Source: an uncultured Bacteroidales bacterium (GTDB lineage: Bacteria; Bacteroidota; Bacteroidia; Bacteroidales; UBA932). Taken from it: DNA of 64,000 bases. The DNA lies in NCBI GenBank assembly GCA_900317845.1, contig ONII01000007.1, positions 1-64,000 of the forward strand, written 5' to 3'. The notes beneath the pieces are model-generated. The model made no database searches. It was not told where the DNA came from and saw only the letters and a list, made by a program, of their open reading frames with translations. Position 1 is the first letter of the stretch; the number at the start of each line of letters is the position of its first letter. Shown here one piece after another: positions 5,151 through 12,590 of the stretch. A program made the position numbers and the translations under genes.

Positions 5151-7685
5151 ATGAAAATAGTAGCAGATACCAATATTCCCTTCTTAAAAGGTGTTTTGGA
5201 ACCCTACGCCCAGGTGGAATACCTGGACGGCCGTTCCATTAACAGAGAGGCCATGCTGGATGCAGACGCCCTCATTATCCGCACCCGTACCAAATGCAAT
5301 GAGGAAACCCTCAAGGGCACCAAGGTGCAAATGATTGCCAGCGCCACCATCGGCACAGACCATATCGACCTTGACTGGTGCGCCCAAAACGGTATCGATG
5401 TGCAAAACGCAGAGGGCTGCAATGCCGGCGGCGTAGCAGACTATGTCTTTTCTGCGCTCTTTGGCGTAGCTTCCCGCCGGGCCATCAAGCTGGCAGGCAA
5501 GGTCATTGGCATCATAGGCGTGGGTAATGTGGGTAAAAAAGTGGAGCAAATGGCCCGTAACCTGGGCTTCGAGGTCCTTCTGAACGACCCTCCCCGTGCC
5601 CGGAAAGAAGGCCCGGAGGGTTTTGTTTCGCTGGATGAGCTGCTGGCCCGGGCCAATGTAGTCACCCTGCACGTTCCGCTGGACGCCACCACGCGCGGCA
5701 TGGCCTCGGAAGACTTCTTTGAGAAAATCCAGCCCGGCACCTTCTTTATCAACGCCTCCCGCGGAGAGGTTGTGGACGAGCGCGCCCTCCTGAGGCACAG
5801 GCCCAAACTGGGACCGCTGGTGCTGGACACCTGGTGCAACGAGCCCACGCCCAATCCCATCCTCATAGACACCTGCGACGTTGCCACGCCGCACATTGCT
5901 GGCTACTCTTACCAGGGCAAGCAAAACGGCACCGCCATGGCCGTACAGGCCGTTGCCCGGCATTTTGGCATCGAACCGCTCTATGACTTCCGCCCGGCCC
6001 TGGAAGACGAATCCCTGCAGCCGGTGGAGATAGATCTGGACGGCAAAACGCAAGGGGAAATAGCCGCCATCCTGCAGTATAATTATCCCATTTTTACGGA
6101 CGATTTCCTCTTCCGCAGCAACCCTTCCAGCTTTGAGCAGCTGCGCAGCGAATACACCTACAGGCAAGAGTTTTATATCAAACCACATAACACTATGTTT
6201 AACCAGAAAGACACCCAACAGATTGAGGAACGCGGCGCCAGCCTGCGTCAGGTCAAACAGCAAGTAGAATACTTCAAAAGCGGTTTCCCGTGGATGAAAA
6301 TCGTCGGTCCCGCCACGCCGGAACGCGGCATCATGGTGCTGGATCCCAAGGCCGTCCAGGATGCCGTCTCCTATTATAAGAAGGCCGATATTAACGGCAA
6401 GAGCAAATTCGTACCCGCCTCCGGTGCCGCCTCCCGCATGTTCAAGGACATGTTCAGCGGCCTTTCTGCCCTGGAAGAAGGAAAAGACCTGGATGCCGAT
6501 GCCCCCGGCGCCAAGCTCGCCGCCCGCATCAAGGACTTCGCATTTTATACGCCGGAGCTCTTCGGAGAGCCCGAGGACAGCGCCGCCTACCGCAAGGCCA
6601 CGTTGAGCAAACTCCTCAAGGAAGAGGGACTGGCCTATGGTTCTAAACCCAAGGGCGTCCTTAAGTTCCACCGGTATCCGCAGGAGGTCCGTACCGCCAT
6701 CGCGGAGCACCTGGTAGAGGCCCAGGAGTACATGCGCAACGCAGACGGCACCTGCAACCTTACCGTCACCATCTCCCCGGAACACCAGGCGCTGTTTGAG
6801 GCCGCCATCGCGGAGATTAAACCCGTATACGAGAAACGCTACGGCGTCAAATACAACATCCGTTTCACCTTCCAGGACAAAGCCACGGATACCATCGCAG
6901 TGGACCCGGACAACAAACCTTTCCGTAAGGCCGATGGCTCCCTGCTCTTCCGTCCCGCCGGTCACGGCGCCCTCATCCACAACCTGAACAAGGTGGAAGA
7001 GGAACTGGTGAGCATCAAGAACATCGACAATGTGGCGCATGAAAAACTCCTGCCCGTTACGGCGGAATACAAGCAGGTGCTCATGGGTGTGGCCCTGGAA
7101 CTGAGGGACAAGATTTTTGACTATCTGCGCAAACTGGACCAGGCCCCTTCCGTGCAGCTGTGCAACGAGATCGAGAACTTCCTGGACAAGAAGCTCTGCG
7201 TGCAAATGCCGCTGGCCCATTCGGAGGAAGACCGCGTGCAAATGCTGCGCGCCAAGCTCAACCGCCCCATCCGCGTGTGCGGCATGGTAAAGAACGAGGG
7301 TGAGCCCGGCGGCGGCCCGTATGTGATCGCCGGCAAGGATGGCTGCACCAGCCTCCAAATCCTGGAAAGCGTGCAAATCAACCGCGCAGACCGCGGTGCC
7401 ATGGAGGCCATGGCCCACGCCACGCACTTCAATCCGGTGGATCTGGTGTGCTGCCTGCGCAATTATAAAGGGGAGAAATTCGACCTCCTTAAGTACGTAG
7501 ACCCGGAAGCCGGCTTCATCAGCTCCAAGAGCTACGAAGGCCGCGAGCTCAAGGCCCTGGAACTGCCTGGTCTGTGGAACGGCGCCATGAGCGAGTGGAA
7601 CACCCTCTTTGTGGAAGTCCCTATTGAAACCTTCAACCCCGTAAAAGTAGTGCTGGACTTACTGAGACCCGCACATCAAGCATAA
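5151..7685 (+). CDS. pdxB: Fusion of 4-phosphoerythronate dehydrogenase (PdxB) and DUF4301
   Basis: 844 residues in one open frame. Residues 1-348 are PdxB: the D-2-hydroxyacid dehydrogenase fold with GVGNVG at 123-128, INASRGEVVDE carrying the catalytic Arg, and ATPHIAGYSYQGK carrying the catalytic His, plus the PdxB-specific C-terminal domain. It oxidises 4-phospho-D-erythronate in pyridoxal phosphate synthesis. At residue 349 (ATG 6195, MFNQKDTQQIEERG) a complete DUF4301 protein of 496 residues begins, of unknown function. The two are normally separate proteins. The junction YRQEFYIKPHNT looks like an untranslated gap now read through: a TAA lies in another frame just before the second ATG, so a small indel could have fused them. 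citD follows after 3 bp. Confidence 0.85.
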   Translation: MKIVADTNIPFLKGVLEPYAQVEYLDGRSINREAMLDADALIIRTRTKCNEETLKGTKVQMIASATIGTDHIDLDWCAQNGIDVQNAEGCNAGGVADYVFSALFGVASRRAIKLAGKVIGIIGVGNVGKKVEQMARNLGFEVLLNDPPRARKEGPEGFVSLDELLARANVVTLHVPLDATTRGMASEDFFEKIQPGTFFINASRGEVVDERALLRHRPKLGPLVLDTWCNEPTPNPILIDTCDVATPHIAGYSYQGKQNGTAMAVQAVARHFGIEPLYDFRPALEDESLQPVEIDLDGKTQGEIAAILQYNYPIFTDDFLFRSNPSSFEQLRSEYTYRQEFYIKPHNTMFNQKDTQQIEERGASLRQVKQQVEYFKSGFPWMKIVGPATPERGIMVLDPKAVQDAVSYYKKADINGKSKFVPASGAASRMFKDMFSGLSALEEGKDLDADAPGAKLAARIKDFAFYTPELFGEPEDSAAYRKATLSKLLKEEGLAYGSKPKGVLKFHRYPQEVRTAIAEHLVEAQEYMRNADGTCNLTVTISPEHQALFEAAIAEIKPVYEKRYGVKYNIRFTFQDKATDTIAVDPDNKPFRKADGSLLFRPAGHGALIHNLNKVEEELVSIKNIDNVAHEKLLPVTAEYKQVLMGVALELRDKIFDYLRKLDQAPSVQLCNEIENFLDKKLCVQMPLAHSEEDRVQMLRAKLNRPIRVCGMVKNEGEPGGGPYVIAGKDGCTSLQILESVQINRADRGAMEAMAHATHFNPVDLVCCLRNYKGEKFDLLKYVDPEAGFISSKSYEGRELKALELPGLWNGAMSEWNTLFVEVPIETFNPVKVVLDLLRPAHQA

Positions 7686-7688
7686 ACT

Positions 7689-7958
7689 ATGAAAGAAGCA
7701 ATTGCTGGAACATTAGAGAGCGGTGACATCATGGTCACCATCGGCCCGGGAGAAGGCTTGCAGGTGGACCTGCAGAGCTCCGTGGCCGCGCAGTTCGGCC
7801 GGCAAATCAAGGCCGTTATTACGCAAACCCTGGAAGGCCTGGGCGTTACAGACGCTCACGTGCAGGCCGTAGATAAAGGAGCGCTGGATTGCACCATCCG
7901 GGCACGCGTTACCGCCGCGGCCGTCCGGGCAACGGGAAAAGACGTATGGAAAGACTAA
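7689..7958 (+). CDS. citD: Citrate lyase acyl carrier subunit (gamma)
   Basis: 89 residues, normal length for CitD. The N-terminus AGTLESGDIMVTIGP contains the conserved serine (Ser11 in LESGD) that receives the phosphoribosyl-dephospho-CoA prosthetic group. The rest has the family pattern SSVAAQFG..I.....TL...GV..A.V...DKGALDCTIRARV. It carries the acetyl/citryl thioester in the citrate lyase complex in the cytoplasm. It begins 3 bp after the PdxB fusion and overlaps citE by 13 bp, indicating translational coupling. Confidence 0.97.
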   Translation: MKEAIAGTLESGDIMVTIGPGEGLQVDLQSSVAAQFGRQIKAVITQTLEGLGVTDAHVQAVDKGALDCTIRARVTAAAVRATGKDVWKD

Positions 7959-8836
7959 GAAGAACCATGATGTTCGTTCCGGGCAACAATCCCGGAATGA
8001 TGGCCGATGCCCACATCTACGGCCCGGACAGCATTATGCTGGACCTGGAAGACTCCGTGACCATGGCGGAGAAAGACGCTGCGCGCCTGCTGGTGCATAA
8101 TGCGCTCAAATCCATCGACTATGGAACTACGGAAATGGTGGTGCGCATTAATCCGCTCAATACACCCTACGGCAAAAAGGACGTGGAAGCCGTGGTGAAG
8201 GCCGGCGTGGACGTCATCCGCATGCCCAAAACGGAAACGGCCGATGAAGTCCGCGAACTGGAAGCAGAGATCCTCAAGGTGGAAACGGAGATTGGACGCG
8301 TAGGGGAGACCAAAATTATGGCCGCCATCGAGAGCGCCCTGGGCATTGTGAATGCCTATGCCATTGCCACGGCGTCGCCCCGGATGATGGGCATTGCCCT
8401 TGGTGCCGAGGACTACAGCGCCAACCTCAAGACCAACCGTACTCCGGGCGGCGCAGAACTCCTGCTGGCCCGCGAGCAAATTGTGGTGGCCGCCCGCGCT
8501 GCCGGCATCTGCTGCTTCGACACCGTATATTCCAACCTGGACGATATGGAAACCTTCCGCAAGGAGGTAGAGCTCATCAAAACACTGGGCTTCGACGGTA
8601 AATCCATCATCAACCCGCGCCAGATTGAGGTGGTGAACAGCGTATTTACACCCACCGAGAAAGAAATCACCAAGGCCCGCGCCGTGGTGGCCGCCATCAA
8701 GGAGGCCCAGGCCAAAGGTTCCGGCGTCATCTCGCTCAATGGGAAAATGGTAGACCGTCCGGTTGTGCTGCGTGCAGAGCGAACCATCGCCCTGGCCGTT
8801 GCCGCCGGCGTAATCGACAAGGAGGAAGTGCTATGA
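7946..8836 (+). CDS. citE: Citrate lyase beta subunit (citryl-CoA lyase)
   Basis: 296 residues of the HpcH/HpaI aldolase superfamily. Visible motifs are R.MMFVPGNNPGMM near the start, DSIMLDLEDSV (metal/CoA site), VVRINPLNTPYG, IAAIESA-type KIMAAIESALGIVNAYAIA, and GIALGAEDYSANL. It cleaves citryl-ACP to oxaloacetate and acetyl-ACP. ATG at 7946 is chosen because it gives the normal N-terminus and lies inside the end of citD; the stop overlaps the citF start by 4 bp. Confidence 0.97.
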   Translation: MERLRRTMMFVPGNNPGMMADAHIYGPDSIMLDLEDSVTMAEKDAARLLVHNALKSIDYGTTEMVVRINPLNTPYGKKDVEAVVKAGVDVIRMPKTETADEVRELEAEILKVETEIGRVGETKIMAAIESALGIVNAYAIATASPRMMGIALGAEDYSANLKTNRTPGGAELLLAREQIVVAARAAGICCFDTVYSNLDDMETFRKEVELIKTLGFDGKSIINPRQIEVVNSVFTPTEKEITKARAVVAAIKEAQAKGSGVISLNGKMVDRPVVLRAERTIALAVAAGVIDKEEVL

Positions 8837-10251
8837 GAAATTCCAAAGTTGTAACGCTGGAAGAGGCCATTCGCCGTTCCGGCCTCAAAGACGGCATGAC
8901 CATCAGCTTCCACCACCATTTCCGTGGCGGCGACAAAGTGGTGAACCTTGTAGTTGACAAACTGGCCCAAATGGGCTTCAAGGACCTCAAACTGGCTGCT
9001 TCCAGCCTCTCGGACGTCCACAAACCGCTCATCGAGCACATCAAAAGCGGGGTTATCACCGGCATTTCCACTTCCGGCCTTCGCGGAGAACTGGCCGATG
9101 CCATCTCCCACGGCCTCCTCAAGGAACCGGTGGTGTTCCGCTCGCATGGCGGCCGCGGCAGTGCCATTGCTAATGGTGAACTCCGGATCGATGTCGCTTT
9201 CCTGGGTGCATCGGCCTCGGATGAACTGGGTAACGCCTGTGGCGTCCCGCGCTCAGAGAATGCCAAAAGCATCTGCGGCTCACTGGGTTACGCCCTTCCG
9301 GATGCCCGCTATGCCAAGCACGTGGTAGTGATTACGGACGACTTGGTGGCCTATCCCAACCTGCCTGCCGGCATTCGCGGCGCAGACGTTGAGTCCGTTG
9401 TGGTTGTGGACAGCGTAGGGGACAGCTCTAAAATATCGGCCGGCGCCATCCGCGACTCCAAGAACCCGCGGGATATCCTGCTTGCCAAACAAGCTGCTAA
9501 GGTGGTGATTAACTCCGGTTACTTCCAGGATGGCTTTAGCATCCAGACCGGCACCGGCGGCGCTTCGCTGGCGGTTGTAAAATATATCCGGGAGGAAATG
9601 CTCAGCCGCGGCATCAAAGCCTCTTTCGCCCTGGGCGGCATCACGGCCCACATGGTAAAGCTCCATGAGGAGGGGCTCATCGGCCGGCTCATCGACGTGC
9701 AGTCCTTTGACAAAGTGGCGGCGGAATCCATCGCCAAGGACCCTTCCCATGTAGAAGTATCGGCCGTGGAGTATGCCTCCGGGCAGCACCTGGGCTCGGC
9801 CACCCATGCGCTGGATATTGTGATTCTAAGCGCCCTGGAGGTAGACACCCAGTTCAATGTGAATGTGCTGGTGGGCTCGGACGGGATTATCCGTGGTGCC
9901 ATTGGCGGTCACCAGGATACGGCGGCAGACAGTGCCCTGAGCATCATCGTGTGCCCGCTTCTTCGCGGCCGCATCCCTTGTGTGGTGCCCAAAGTCACCA
10001 CGCTCATAACGCCCGGAAAGTCCGTGGACGTAGTGGTTACCGAGTACGGTATTGCCGTGAATCCGGCCCGGCCGGAGATTGCCCAAAAGCTCAAGGCTGC
10101 CGGACTGCCGCTGGCAGACATCCGGGACCTGGCGGCCAAGGCCACTTCCATCATTGGCACGCCGGACCCGCTGCCGTTTGGAGACAAAGTAGTAGGGGTG
10201 GTGATGAACCGCGACGGCTCAGTGCTGGATAAAATCTTCAATATTCAATAG
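8833..10251 (+). CDS. citF: Citrate lyase alpha subunit (citrate:ACP transferase)
   Basis: 472 residues. The whole catalytic part is recognisable: LEEAIRRSGLKDGMTISFHH, SSLSDVH, TSGLRGELA, SHGGRG, FQDGFSIQTGTGGASLAV, FALGGITAHMV, LSALEVDTQFNVNVL, IAVNPARPE. It exchanges the acetyl group on CitD for citrate. Compared with the enterobacterial protein (about 510 aa) some 40-50 N-terminal residues are absent; no in-frame alternative upstream start is plausible because the ATG overlaps citE. The lost part lies outside the transferase core. A strong terminator follows. Confidence 0.97.
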   Translation: MRNSKVVTLEEAIRRSGLKDGMTISFHHHFRGGDKVVNLVVDKLAQMGFKDLKLAASSLSDVHKPLIEHIKSGVITGISTSGLRGELADAISHGLLKEPVVFRSHGGRGSAIANGELRIDVAFLGASASDELGNACGVPRSENAKSICGSLGYALPDARYAKHVVVITDDLVAYPNLPAGIRGADVESVVVVDSVGDSSKISAGAIRDSKNPRDILLAKQAAKVVINSGYFQDGFSIQTGTGGASLAVVKYIREEMLSRGIKASFALGGITAHMVKLHEEGLIGRLIDVQSFDKVAAESIAKDPSHVEVSAVEYASGQHLGSATHALDIVILSALEVDTQFNVNVLVGSDGIIRGAIGGHQDTAADSALSIIVCPLLRGRIPCVVPKVTTLITPGKSVDVVVTEYGIAVNPARPEIAQKLKAAGLPLADIRDLAAKATSIIGTPDPLPFGDKVVGVVMNRDGSVLDKIFNIQ

Positions 10252-10255
10252 TTAA

Positions 10256-10281
10256 AAGCCCGGTTGATGCCGGGCTTTTTT
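10256..10281 (+). terminator. Intrinsic terminator after citF
   Basis: Hairpin AAAGCCCGG-TTGAT-GCCGGGCTTTTTT directly after the citF stop. It separates citDEF from the following unit. Confidence 0.9.
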
Positions 10282-10291
10282 AGAATTGTTG

Positions 10292-10299
10292 TATCTTTG
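10292..10299 (+). promoter_or_regulatory. -7 promoter box
   Basis: TATCTTTG, five bases before the ATG at 10305. The transcript is probably leaderless. Confidence 0.7.
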
Positions 10300-10304
10300 T
10301 GCCC

Positions 10305-11228
10305 ATGAAAAAGATAACTGCATTTTTAGCCCTGATATTGCTGGCAGTTCCCATGCTGGCACAGAAGACGTATCAATTTGCCACGCGGGATACGCTGAAT
10401 CTGTATTTGGACGTATATGAACCCACTCCCGGCTCACAAACCACCTTCGAAGGCCACGCCAAACCCACCATCCTGTTTGTGTTTGGCGGTGGCTTCATCA
10501 TGGGAGAGCGTAGCAATGAGTTCCAGCGGGCCTGGTTCACCCAGCTCAACCAGGCTGGCTATGGCGTGGTCTCTATAGACTATCGTCTGGGCATGAAGGG
10601 GTTTAAAGTGGAAAAAGGCTTGTCCGGTGCGCTCAAGTCGTCCGACCAATTTCTCCTGTCGCAGGAGATGGGCGTAGAAGACGTCTGCTCGGCCGTGAAT
10701 TATCTTGCGGAACACAACCTTGGGGTCGATGTCAACAACCTGGTGCTGGCGGGTTCATCGGCAGGCGCTATCATTTCCGTGGCTACGGAGTATCATATTG
10801 CCAATGGCAATGCCCCGAAGCTGCCGGAAGGTTTCAATTTCAAGGGCGTGATGTCTTTTGCCGGCGGCGTTATTTCCACCTCCGGAAAGCCGGAATTCCA
10901 GGCGCAGCCGTGTCCCATCGTCTTTTTCCATGGTACGGAAGACAAAGCCGTCGCGTATGAAAAATATGCCTATTTTGGCCGTGGCATCTGGGGTAGTTCT
11001 TTCTTTGCCAAGCAGTTCGACAAGAAAGGATACCCTCACCTCATTTATCGCTTTGACGGTCGCACGCACGACGTCGCCGGCTACATACTCGCCCTGCTAA
11101 ATCTGGAAATGAACTTCCTGGAACAGGATGTCATGCAGGGCCGCGCCCGCACCGTAGATGCCCTCATCACAGATCCCACCCTCCCGTCCTGGGGCGATAT
11201 GTCCATGGATTCCATTTATCGGAACTAA
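10305..11228 (+). CDS. Secreted alpha/beta-hydrolase (carboxylesterase-like)
   Basis: 307 residues with a cleavable signal peptide (KKITAFLALILLAVPMLAQ). The core has the alpha/beta-hydrolase order: oxyanion-hole region FVFGGGFIMGER, IDYRLG, nucleophile elbow LAGSSAGAIIS (GSSAG), acid region FFHGTEDKAVAY, and HDVAG with a likely catalytic His. It resembles acetyl-xylan-esterase or carboxylesterase-type enzymes of the Bacteroidota periplasm; the substrate is unknown. It sits between citF and citX but need not take part in citrate metabolism. The upstream in-frame GTG at 10299 overlaps the promoter and is rejected. Confidence 0.8.
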   Translation: MKKITAFLALILLAVPMLAQKTYQFATRDTLNLYLDVYEPTPGSQTTFEGHAKPTILFVFGGGFIMGERSNEFQRAWFTQLNQAGYGVVSIDYRLGMKGFKVEKGLSGALKSSDQFLLSQEMGVEDVCSAVNYLAEHNLGVDVNNLVLAGSSAGAIISVATEYHIANGNAPKLPEGFNFKGVMSFAGGVISTSGKPEFQAQPCPIVFFHGTEDKAVAYEKYAYFGRGIWGSSFFAKQFDKKGYPHLIYRFDGRTHDVAGYILALLNLEMNFLEQDVMQGRARTVDALITDPTLPSWGDMSMDSIYRN

Positions 11229-11234
11229 TTCACA

Positions 11235-11996
11235 ATGAAAAAGTTAGTAGTATTAATTCTTGCCCTGCTGCCGCTGGTGGCGGCCATGCCGGTGCAGAAG
11301 GGGCTGCCGGAATCGGCAAAGGGAAAAACCCAATACGAGGTTCATTTTAACCGTGGCGGCATCCATGCCAAAATGGCCACGGCCACCCTTACGCTGGAGG
11401 ATGCCCGCTGGCAGGAGCATCCGGCCTATTTTGCCAATTTTACGGTTCGCGCCGCCAATGTGTTCAAACTCTTCATGCTGGGAGAGTATAAAGTGAACAT
11501 CCTTCTTTCCAAGGAGGATAACCATCCGTACACCTACTCCTTCCCGCACAAGAAAAAGGGCAAGAAACGGCTCCTGGAATTCTTTTACAAGGAGCAGGAA
11601 GTGGAGTCTGTCCTGCAGATAGAGGACGAGCCGGAACCCACGCGTAAGGTATATCCTACGGAAGGACTTCCCATCCTGGACGTGGCCTCTTTTGCCCTTT
11701 ACCTGCGCAGCCTGGATCCTGCTACCATACAGCGTGGTCCCATGCCCGTGAAACTGCTTTTGGCAAGCGTTTGCATACCCGCAGAACTTACTTACCTGGG
11801 GGAGGACAGCAGCTTCTGGCCCGGAGAAGCCGCCTATCATTATCAGGTGAAGATGCAGGGCAGGGGACTGATGGAAAATGGCGCCGGCGACGAAATCCAT
11901 ATCTGGGTGTCCCCCCAGCCTGAGCACGCGCTCCGGGGCCTGCAGGTGATGCTCAAAAAGAGTTCTGTGCTCGCTAAAATGGTTCAGTCCGAATGA
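11235..11996 (+). CDS. DUF3108 domain protein, exported
   Basis: 253 residues with a signal peptide (KKLVVLILALLPLVAAMP). The body has DUF3108 features: Y.V.......A....T......... near the start, F.....ES.......P....K.YPTEGLPILDVASFALYLRSLD in the middle, and IWVSPQPEHALRGLQVML near the end. These proteins probably adopt a lipocalin-like or LolA-like fold in the periplasm; function unknown. It follows the esterase by 6 bp and overlaps citX by 4 bp (ATGA), so all three are one operon. Confidence 0.75.
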   Translation: MKKLVVLILALLPLVAAMPVQKGLPESAKGKTQYEVHFNRGGIHAKMATATLTLEDARWQEHPAYFANFTVRAANVFKLFMLGEYKVNILLSKEDNHPYTYSFPHKKKGKKRLLEFFYKEQEVESVLQIEDEPEPTRKVYPTEGLPILDVASFALYLRSLDPATIQRGPMPVKLLLASVCIPAELTYLGEDSSFWPGEAAYHYQVKMQGRGLMENGAGDEIHIWVSPQPEHALRGLQVMLKKSSVLAKMVQSE

Positions 11997-12490
11997 TTAC
12001 CCTGGAGCAGCTTCTCGCCAGCCGGGATGCCCGGGCGCAGCGTCAGCAGGATTTGCTCGCTGCGTGGCCGGACCATACACTCATTTGTCTTACGGTGCAG
12101 TTTCCCGGACCCGTTAAACGGTCGGCATCGTCCCTTGTGGTGGGGGGCGCCGGCTTGGCGGCCCTCCTGGACACCTTTGGCAGCGTAGTGCGCCATACGC
12201 AGGTGCGGGACCTGGAAACCGGCTACGAGGCCTATCTGCTGGTTCCGCTGCCCGCCGTGCTGGTAAAAAAGACCTGCTGCCATATAGAGGATACGCATCC
12301 CCTGGGCCGATTGATGGATATCGACGTGCTCGCCGCAGGCGGGCATCTGCTGGACCGCAGTTCCGTGGGCCTTGAGCCCCGCCGCTGCCTCCTTTGCGAC
12401 CAGCCCGCCCGTTACTGCATGCGTGCCCATACGCACACGACAGCGGAACTCCTTTGCAAGATTGAACAGATGGTGGCGGATTTTGCTTAA
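11993..12490 (+). CDS. citX: CitX, apo-citrate lyase phosphoribosyl-dephospho-CoA transferase
   Basis: 165 residues. Family marks are LLASRDARAQRQQ near the start, the motif HPLGRLMDIDVLA (nucleotidyl-transfer acidic residues), and RRCLLCDQPARYCMRAHTH near the end with the cysteine pair typical of CitX. It transfers the prosthetic group made by CitG onto the serine of CitD. It overlaps the upstream DUF3108 gene by 4 bp and lies 100 bp upstream of the citC-citG fusion. Confidence 0.95.
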   Translation: MITLEQLLASRDARAQRQQDLLAAWPDHTLICLTVQFPGPVKRSASSLVVGGAGLAALLDTFGSVVRHTQVRDLETGYEAYLLVPLPAVLVKKTCCHIEDTHPLGRLMDIDVLAAGGHLLDRSSVGLEPRRCLLCDQPARYCMRAHTHTTAELLCKIEQMVADFA

Positions 12491-12496
12491 AATCCG

Positions 12497-12512
12497 TAAC
12501 AAATCCTTGTTA
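12497..12512. repeat. Short inverted repeat upstream of citCG
   Basis: TAACAA-ATCC-TTGTTA lies in the 100-bp gap between citX and citCG. It could be an operator. No strong TAnnTTTG box is seen in this gap; TACATTCG at 12530-12537 is the nearest match. Confidence 0.35.
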
Positions 12513-12590
12513 ATTCTCTTATTAATCCGTACATTCGCGTTGTAATTGTTTTACAGGTCAAACCGGGAGTATTGGGAAGCCTGTGGGATA

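Noticed and set aside
5184-7427. A 747-codon open frame on the minus strand opposite pdxB-DUF4301
   Set aside because: It is the shadow of a G+C-rich real gene; composition is rich in His/Gly/Val runs with no domain, and the + strand carries clear PdxB motifs.
8833-10251. citF as a truncated pseudogene
   Set aside because: The missing N-terminal part lies outside the catalytic core, all motifs are intact and the start overlaps citE as in normal operons.
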